In this document: positions 9,660 to 14,000 of the stretch, piece by piece | How positions within the stretch are numbered: position 1 is the stretch's first letter | Layout: the number at the start of each line of letters is the position of its first letter | Source of the DNA: Neocallimastix lanati (nom. inval.) | Taxonomy: Eukaryota > Neocallimastigomycota > Neocallimastigomycetes > Neocallimastigales > Neocallimastigaceae | Direction of reading: 5' to 3' | Assembly: GCA_016946835.1 (NCBI GenBank) | Contig: JACVTC010000022.1 | Span: 441,001 to 455,000 of the forward strand | Length of the DNA: 14,000 bases | Position numbers and translations under genes: made by a program | Notes under the pieces: model-generated | Databases searched by the model: none | What the model was told of the DNA's origin: nothing | What the model saw: only the letters and a program-made list of their open reading frames with translations

Positions 9660-9862
9660 GAATTATAAATTTATATTAATAATATTAATAATATTAAACA
9701 AAACATATAATAAAAAAAATTAAAAAAAAAAAAAAAATTAAAAATAAATAAATAAATAAAATAAGAAAAAAAAAAAAAAAAAAAAAGCAATTATCTCATT
9801 AATAAGGATTTTTATTGATATTTTTTCTTGTTATAAAATACATTAAGATATTAATAATTATT

Positions 9863-9875
9863 CCTTTGATCTCTT

Positions 9876-9910
<35 letters not shown>

Positions 9911-9929
9911 TTCCTTAATACCTTTGATC
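9863..9929. repeat. 33-T tract bracketed by two CCTTTGATC copies
   Basis: CCTTTGATC occurs at 9863-9871 and again at 9921-9929. An uninterrupted T33 run (9877-9909) lies between them. Confidence 0.85.
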
Positions 9930-10320
9930 AAAATAAAATAATTTTTAAAAGCAAGTATATTAAAAAATGACTAAAAAAAAAAAAAAAATAAAAATTATTA
10001 AAAATAAATCAAAATAGTAATTAATAAGTTAAATATAAAACAAAACAAATATAAATAAATACAAATTAAAAATGATTATTTTATATATATATATATATAA
10101 TTTATTAATGGATGTATAGTAATAATACTACAAAGAATAAAAGATAAACGATAGGAACAATCTTTAGTGAAAAATATATATGATATATATATTGATTTAT
10201 TGTAGTTTTAAATATTAGATATGGATAAATTTTTTTTTATCTTATTTATTTATTTTTTTATTATTATTATAATTAAATTTTATTATTTTTATTATTACTA
10301 TTATTGTTATTGTTATTATT

Positions 10321-10323
<3 letters not shown>

Positions 10324-10360
<37 letters not shown>

Positions 10361-10361
10361 G
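10324..10361. repeat. TTTA microsatellite
   Basis: About nine to ten uninterrupted TTTA units, preceded by TTATTA/TTATTG units from about 10260. Confidence 0.9.
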
Positions 10362-10512
10362 TAATAAACGTTAATTTTATAAATATTAATATGTATATAT
10401 ATAATATATTATCTTTATTCTTTCATTTTGTGTTTTATTTATATATTTTTGTTAATACTACTGATTAATAAGAAATAAATTAAATTTTTTAAGTACGTAA
10501 AAATAATTCAGT

Positions 10513-10514
<2 letters not shown>

Positions 10515-10548
<34 letters not shown>
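10515..10548. repeat. AAT microsatellite
   Basis: About eleven uninterrupted AAT units in spacer DNA. Confidence 0.92.
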
Positions 10549-10549
<1 letters not shown>

Positions 10550-10967
10550 ATTAATCATTACATTAGTACAATTATATTGAACTAATATATAAAATTTCTT
10601 TTTTTTCTGTAATTAAAAAATTTATATAAATAAAACTAATTTTTCTTTTTTTTTTTTTATATCAATATAAAATAGTAAATATTTCAAAAGGAGAAAGACG
10701 AAAAAAGGTATAATAAATAATGTTAACTATTAATTTTTATCGTAGATATCATATTTTATTAACATACTATTTTTATTATATTTTTAATTTATTATCAAGT
10801 ATTTAATATTAATAGATAGTAAGATACATTTATAATATTAAAATATAATAATAAAAAGGACAAAGTTAGGGAAGATAAAGCAATTAATAAGGGAGAATAA
10901 AAGAAAAAGTATGTAATAAATTTCTTTGTGTTTTAATATCAGGAAATTAGAATAAAGAAAAAAGTAA

Positions 10968-11052
10968 TGAAGATTTATAATCTTCAAATTTTTTATATAT
11001 ATAAAGCAAAATTATTTTCAAAATTATTCAGTATTTTAAAAGAAATACTGAA
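10968..11052. other. Pair of adjacent perfect hairpins
   Basis: The first stem is TGAAGATT (10968-10975) with AATCTTCA (10979-10986), 8 bp with a 3-base loop, followed by a T run. The second is TTCAGTATTT (11027-11036) with AAATACTGAA (11043-11052), 10 bp with a 6-base loop. Both stems include G-C pairs, less expected here than A/T-only palindromes. They may be a structured RNA or chance; no RNA family is recognised. Confidence 0.35.
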
Positions 11053-11713
11053 AAACTATTGTAATTTTAAAATAAATATTCGAATTTTTGAAAAAATTTC
11101 TTTATTCCTTTTACATTTTTCAATATTATATTACTTTTAAAATATTTATTAACTATAATATTATTCATATTCTTATATTATATTAACATTTCAATAGGAC
11201 GTAAATAATAAAGTAACTCAGTATTATTAAATTGTTAATATTATTTCAATTAAAATTCAATTATATAATAATGATAGCAACATAGGAAACTTTAAAAGAA
11301 ATTTTTAAAAATTTAAATTCACATATATTGAAAATTCAAATAATCATTCTACAATTTAATATTTATGTTTATATAATGATTAATTTATTATTTTATTTAT
11401 AATATATAATATATGTGAGTATATTTTATTTAAAACATTATATATTAAATGTGTTTAAATTTCAACATTTTACAAGGAAGTTTTATAAAAACAATAATAT
11501 TAATTTTATGATTATTATGATAATAAAAGTAATAATAATAGTGATATACGATAAAATTATGACAGAATATTATAATTTCCTAATTATTTTATAAAAAATA
11601 CAAAATTCAATTCATTGCTATAGTATAATAAAACATTTAATATCTTCTTATGATAATAATCCTTATTAATAAATAATTAATTTCTATTTAATTTTTTTTC
11701 TATAATTATTGCT

Positions 11714-11714
<1 letters not shown>

Positions 11715-11745
<31 letters not shown>

Positions 11746-11821
11746 CAATTATCAATTATTAATTATTAATAATTAATTATTAATTATTAATTATTAATTA
11801 TTAATTATTAATTATTAATTA
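11715..11821. repeat. ATT microsatellite running into an AATTATT heptamer array
   Basis: About eight ATT units (11715-11740) are followed by two ATTATCA-type units and then roughly ten AATTATT-type units to 11821. The sequence shows a stepwise change of repeat unit within one array. Confidence 0.9.
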
Positions 11822-12172
11822 TAAAATGTTGTTATTATTGATTTTACTTATTAAAAATTTTTTTATTTATTAGTTTTATATTTTGTTATTTTAAAAAGTA
11901 TATAATATTAACAAATATATATATATATATATTTTACTTTTGATAATTAAAAATTATATGTTTTTTTAGAAAAATATTCACATTATGAATAATAAATGAA
12001 ATATCAATTATAATAAAGTATACAAATATATATAAATATATAGATAGAAATAATTTAAATAAAATAATTAAAAAAAAAAAAAAAGAAAAAAGAAAAGAAA
12101 AGAAAAAAGAAAAAAGATATATTATAGTATAAATAATAAGAATAAATAAATATTATTAATAAAAGGAAAAAT

Positions 12173-13361
12173 ATGAGATTTGTTAAAAAAATAAAACAAG
12201 AAAAAATGTTATCAAATAATATTGAAAACCAGGAAAATAAAGAAAATAATAAAGTTAGTATAGTATCTGAATTATCAAATCCACAAAATAATATTATTGA
12301 TTCTATTATGATTAAAAAAAGATTGAATTCACCAAAGAAAAATAAAGAGAGCTATGAAGCTAATAACATTAAAATTGTTAATTTAAGTTCAAAAGAAAGT
12401 TTTGTAAACAATATTAATGAATTAAAAAATTCGATAAAAGAAAAAGTTGAGCCTAATTCTTCCTTTGTAGAAGAAACGGATAATGGTACTTCTTAATAAT
12501 AATAAAAAACAAATTATTAATTAAAATTGATATAATTTTAAAATAAACAATTTTTAATTATTCAATTAAATAATAATAATAACAATATAAATGTAAATAA
12601 ACAATTAAATAAAGTAGTATCTATTCTATTAAATAACTAATATGTATATTAATATAAATATATAGATAGTGTATGTTCTAATAATCAACAAAATATTAAT
12701 GGAAATATTGATAACCTCTTCGATTCAGATTCCTCACTTTCATCCGTATCAATGTATGAATCTGATGATGATATAAGTGAAGATGATACATTTAATCATG
12801 AAATTATAAAAACATCAAGCGAAATAACTAATGATATCTCAAATAGTGAAAAGAAAACCTTAAATGGAGAAAGCTCTCTAGAAAATACAGAAGAAACTGA
12901 AACTAATTCATATTTTGATGATTCATCATCTATAACATCATTAAGTTCACTTGGTTATAATGACTATTTATCATCTTCTACTATTTCACCGATAAAACCT
13001 AAAAGGAAATTAAATTCAGAAGAAAAAGAAAAACCAGAAAAAAATGAAATCATAAAAGAGATATCAGATATAGATACAAATATACCTAAAAAAAAAAGAA
13101 GAGGAAGAAAAAAAAAGATAAATATATCAGTCCAATCTAATTTAGAGCAGATTAATGATATAACTGAATCAATAGAATCAGAACAGAAAGTACCTATAAT
13201 AAAAAAGAAGAGAGGAAGAAAAAGAAAATGTGAAAAAATGGGTTACAATCAAGAACAATTACAAAAAATTAATGTAAAGTATATTATTTGTATAGTAAAT
13301 TATTGATATTAATATAAGTTTATTATATTAATTATAATGATTATATTATTATTTTATTTTA

Positions 13362-13423
<62 letters not shown>

Positions 13424-14000
13424 TAAATGTTGAATAATAAATAATAATAAATAATTTTATATATATTGTAATTGATTAATATTTTAAATTTTACAATAAT
13501 TATTCTAATTATATTAATTTTATTATTATAAATAAAATTATTATTATTATTATAATTATTATTTTATCTAATAAAGCAAGAAATTACTAACATATGGAAA
13601 AACTTGTGTGAAAAACTAAATAATAAAAATCCAATAAATTTTGAAATTCCAGAAAGAATAATAAATGATTTTGAAGGTTTGATCAGAAATCCAAATAATG
13701 GTAGTTATTTAAATTCATATGAATGGAATATAGTAAAAATGAGGTATTGAATTTAAATGTTTTTATAAATTTTAATATTTGTACATTTATATATTTATTT
13801 ATTTATTTGTACATTTATTTATTTATTTTTCATTTATTTATTTATTCATTTATTAAAATAATTATTATAATATTATAACAAATATCGATAAAAATAAAAA
13901 TAAAAAAAAAAAATAGTAATGATGGGAAAATTACGCCTTTTTTAACTTCTGACGCATTTATACCAAATAATATAAAATGTTCAAAATGCCAAGAGATTAT
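12173..14000 (+). CDS. Unrecognised Ser/Asp/Lys-rich protein with two AT-hook-like motifs, 3' truncated by window
   Basis: Four exons join cleanly: 12173-12485, 12666-13273, 13577-13743 and 13917 to the edge, giving 390 residues so far. The introns are 180, 303 and 173 nt with donors GTACTT, GTAAAG and GTATTG and phases 1, 0 and 2. Residues 1-105 are Asn/Lys-rich. Next come an acidic/Ser patch (SDSSLSSVSMYESDDDISED, about 124-143) and more low-complexity sequence. Two basic motifs follow: KKKRRGRKKK (246-255) and KKKRGRKRK (284-292). Both resemble AT-hooks (RGR core, but Lys instead of the usual Pro) and could equally be nuclear localisation signals. From about 308 the sequence becomes globular (TNIWKNLCEKL, NSYEWNIVKM) and reaches a CSKC pair (C384, C387) at the window edge. 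A nuclear, DNA- or chromatin-associated role is inferred. Met12 (12206) is an alternative start. Confidence 0.75.
12486..12665 (+). other. Intron 1 of the AT-hook gene
   Basis: A 180-nt phase-1 intron, GTACTT...ATAG. The split codon G|AT gives Asp, and the downstream exon stays open. Using the next AG, four bases later, would break the frame, which fixes this acceptor. Confidence 0.75.
13274..13576 (+). other. Intron 2 of the AT-hook gene, with TTA microsatellite
   Basis: A 303-nt phase-0 intron, GTAAAG...AAAG, the longest in the window. It carries about 19 TTA units (13364-13421). A second AG four bases downstream (AAAGCAAG, ending 13580) would add two exon-less codon-scale bases only if mis-phased, so the first AG is preferred by phase. 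Confidence 0.65.
13364..13421. repeat. TTA microsatellite inside an intron
   Basis: About 19 uninterrupted TTA units lie within intron 2 of the AT-hook gene. They are spliced out, so length changes would not alter the protein. Confidence 0.92.
13744..13916 (+). other. Intron 3 of the AT-hook gene
   Basis: A 173-nt phase-2 intron, GTATTG...TAG, containing TTTATTTA repeats. The split codon AG|T gives Ser and opens the frame to the window end. Confidence 0.7.

Larger units (their letters stand above)
9425..12172. other. 2.7-kb spacer between RPT4 and the AT-hook gene, no gene seen
   Basis: It is almost entirely A/T, with very long A and T tracts, TTTA and AAT microsatellites, and a heptamer array. 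AATAAA at 9586-9591 is a plausible but unproven RPT4 polyadenylation signal. Purine-rich patches near 10680-10715 and 10855-10910 (the second ending in a GTATGT donor-like site) could be untranslated exons of the downstream gene; nothing confirms this. No open frame of note exists on either strand. Confidence 0.6.

Noticed and set aside
10139-10164. Hairpin AAAGAT...ATCTTT
   Set aside because: The stem is only six bases with a 14-base loop, expected by chance in A/T-rich DNA.
1-14000. CRISPR arrays, tRNA or rRNA genes, bacterial operons
   Set aside because: No spaced palindromic repeats, cloverleaf or rRNA-like blocks were seen. The tandem repeats are direct micro- or minisatellites, and the genes are intron-split.

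Overview
The window comes from an extremely AT-rich eukaryotic nuclear genome. Genes are split by short AT-only GT..AG introns (about 80-300 nt). They sit between long spacers full of A/T homopolymers and TTA, TTTA and AAT microsatellites. Together with a fungal-looking proteasome ATPase, this best fits an anaerobic gut fungus (Neocallimastigomycota). An AT-rich amoebozoan such as a dictyostelid is the main alternative. The assignment is inferred from base composition and gene style, not from a database match.

Layout, all genes on the + strand. (1) 1-971: the 3' end of a gene for a helical-repeat (HEAT/ARM-like) protein, four exons visible. (2) 972-1739: A/T tracts, a 14-bp tandem repeat and TTTA-type repeats. 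(3) 1740-3436: a decayed multi-exon gene with six in-frame TAA/TAG codons, frameshifts and damaged splice sites. (4) 4398-5198: an 801-bp non-autonomous DNA transposon (MITE-like) with inverted subterminal repeats and an exact 8-bp target-site duplication. (5) About 5395-6130: faint traces of decayed coding sequence, mostly on the minus strand, possibly transposon-derived. (6) 7338-9424: the intact seven-exon gene for Rpt4, a 26S proteasome ATPase; it is the one securely identified gene. (7) 9425-12172: a gene-free spacer with a 49-A tract, a 33-T tract, microsatellites and two adjacent perfect hairpins. (8) 12173 to the window end: the 5' part of an unrecognised gene for a Ser/Asp/Lys-rich, probably nuclear protein with two AT-hook-like basic motifs and the start of a CxxC zinc-binding-like region.

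The genes show no operon-like or pathway link. Rpt4 is housekeeping; the other two real genes are unassigned. The points most worth following up are the transposon and the pattern of decay in the broken gene, where every stop can be explained by a CAA/CAG to TAA/TAG change.
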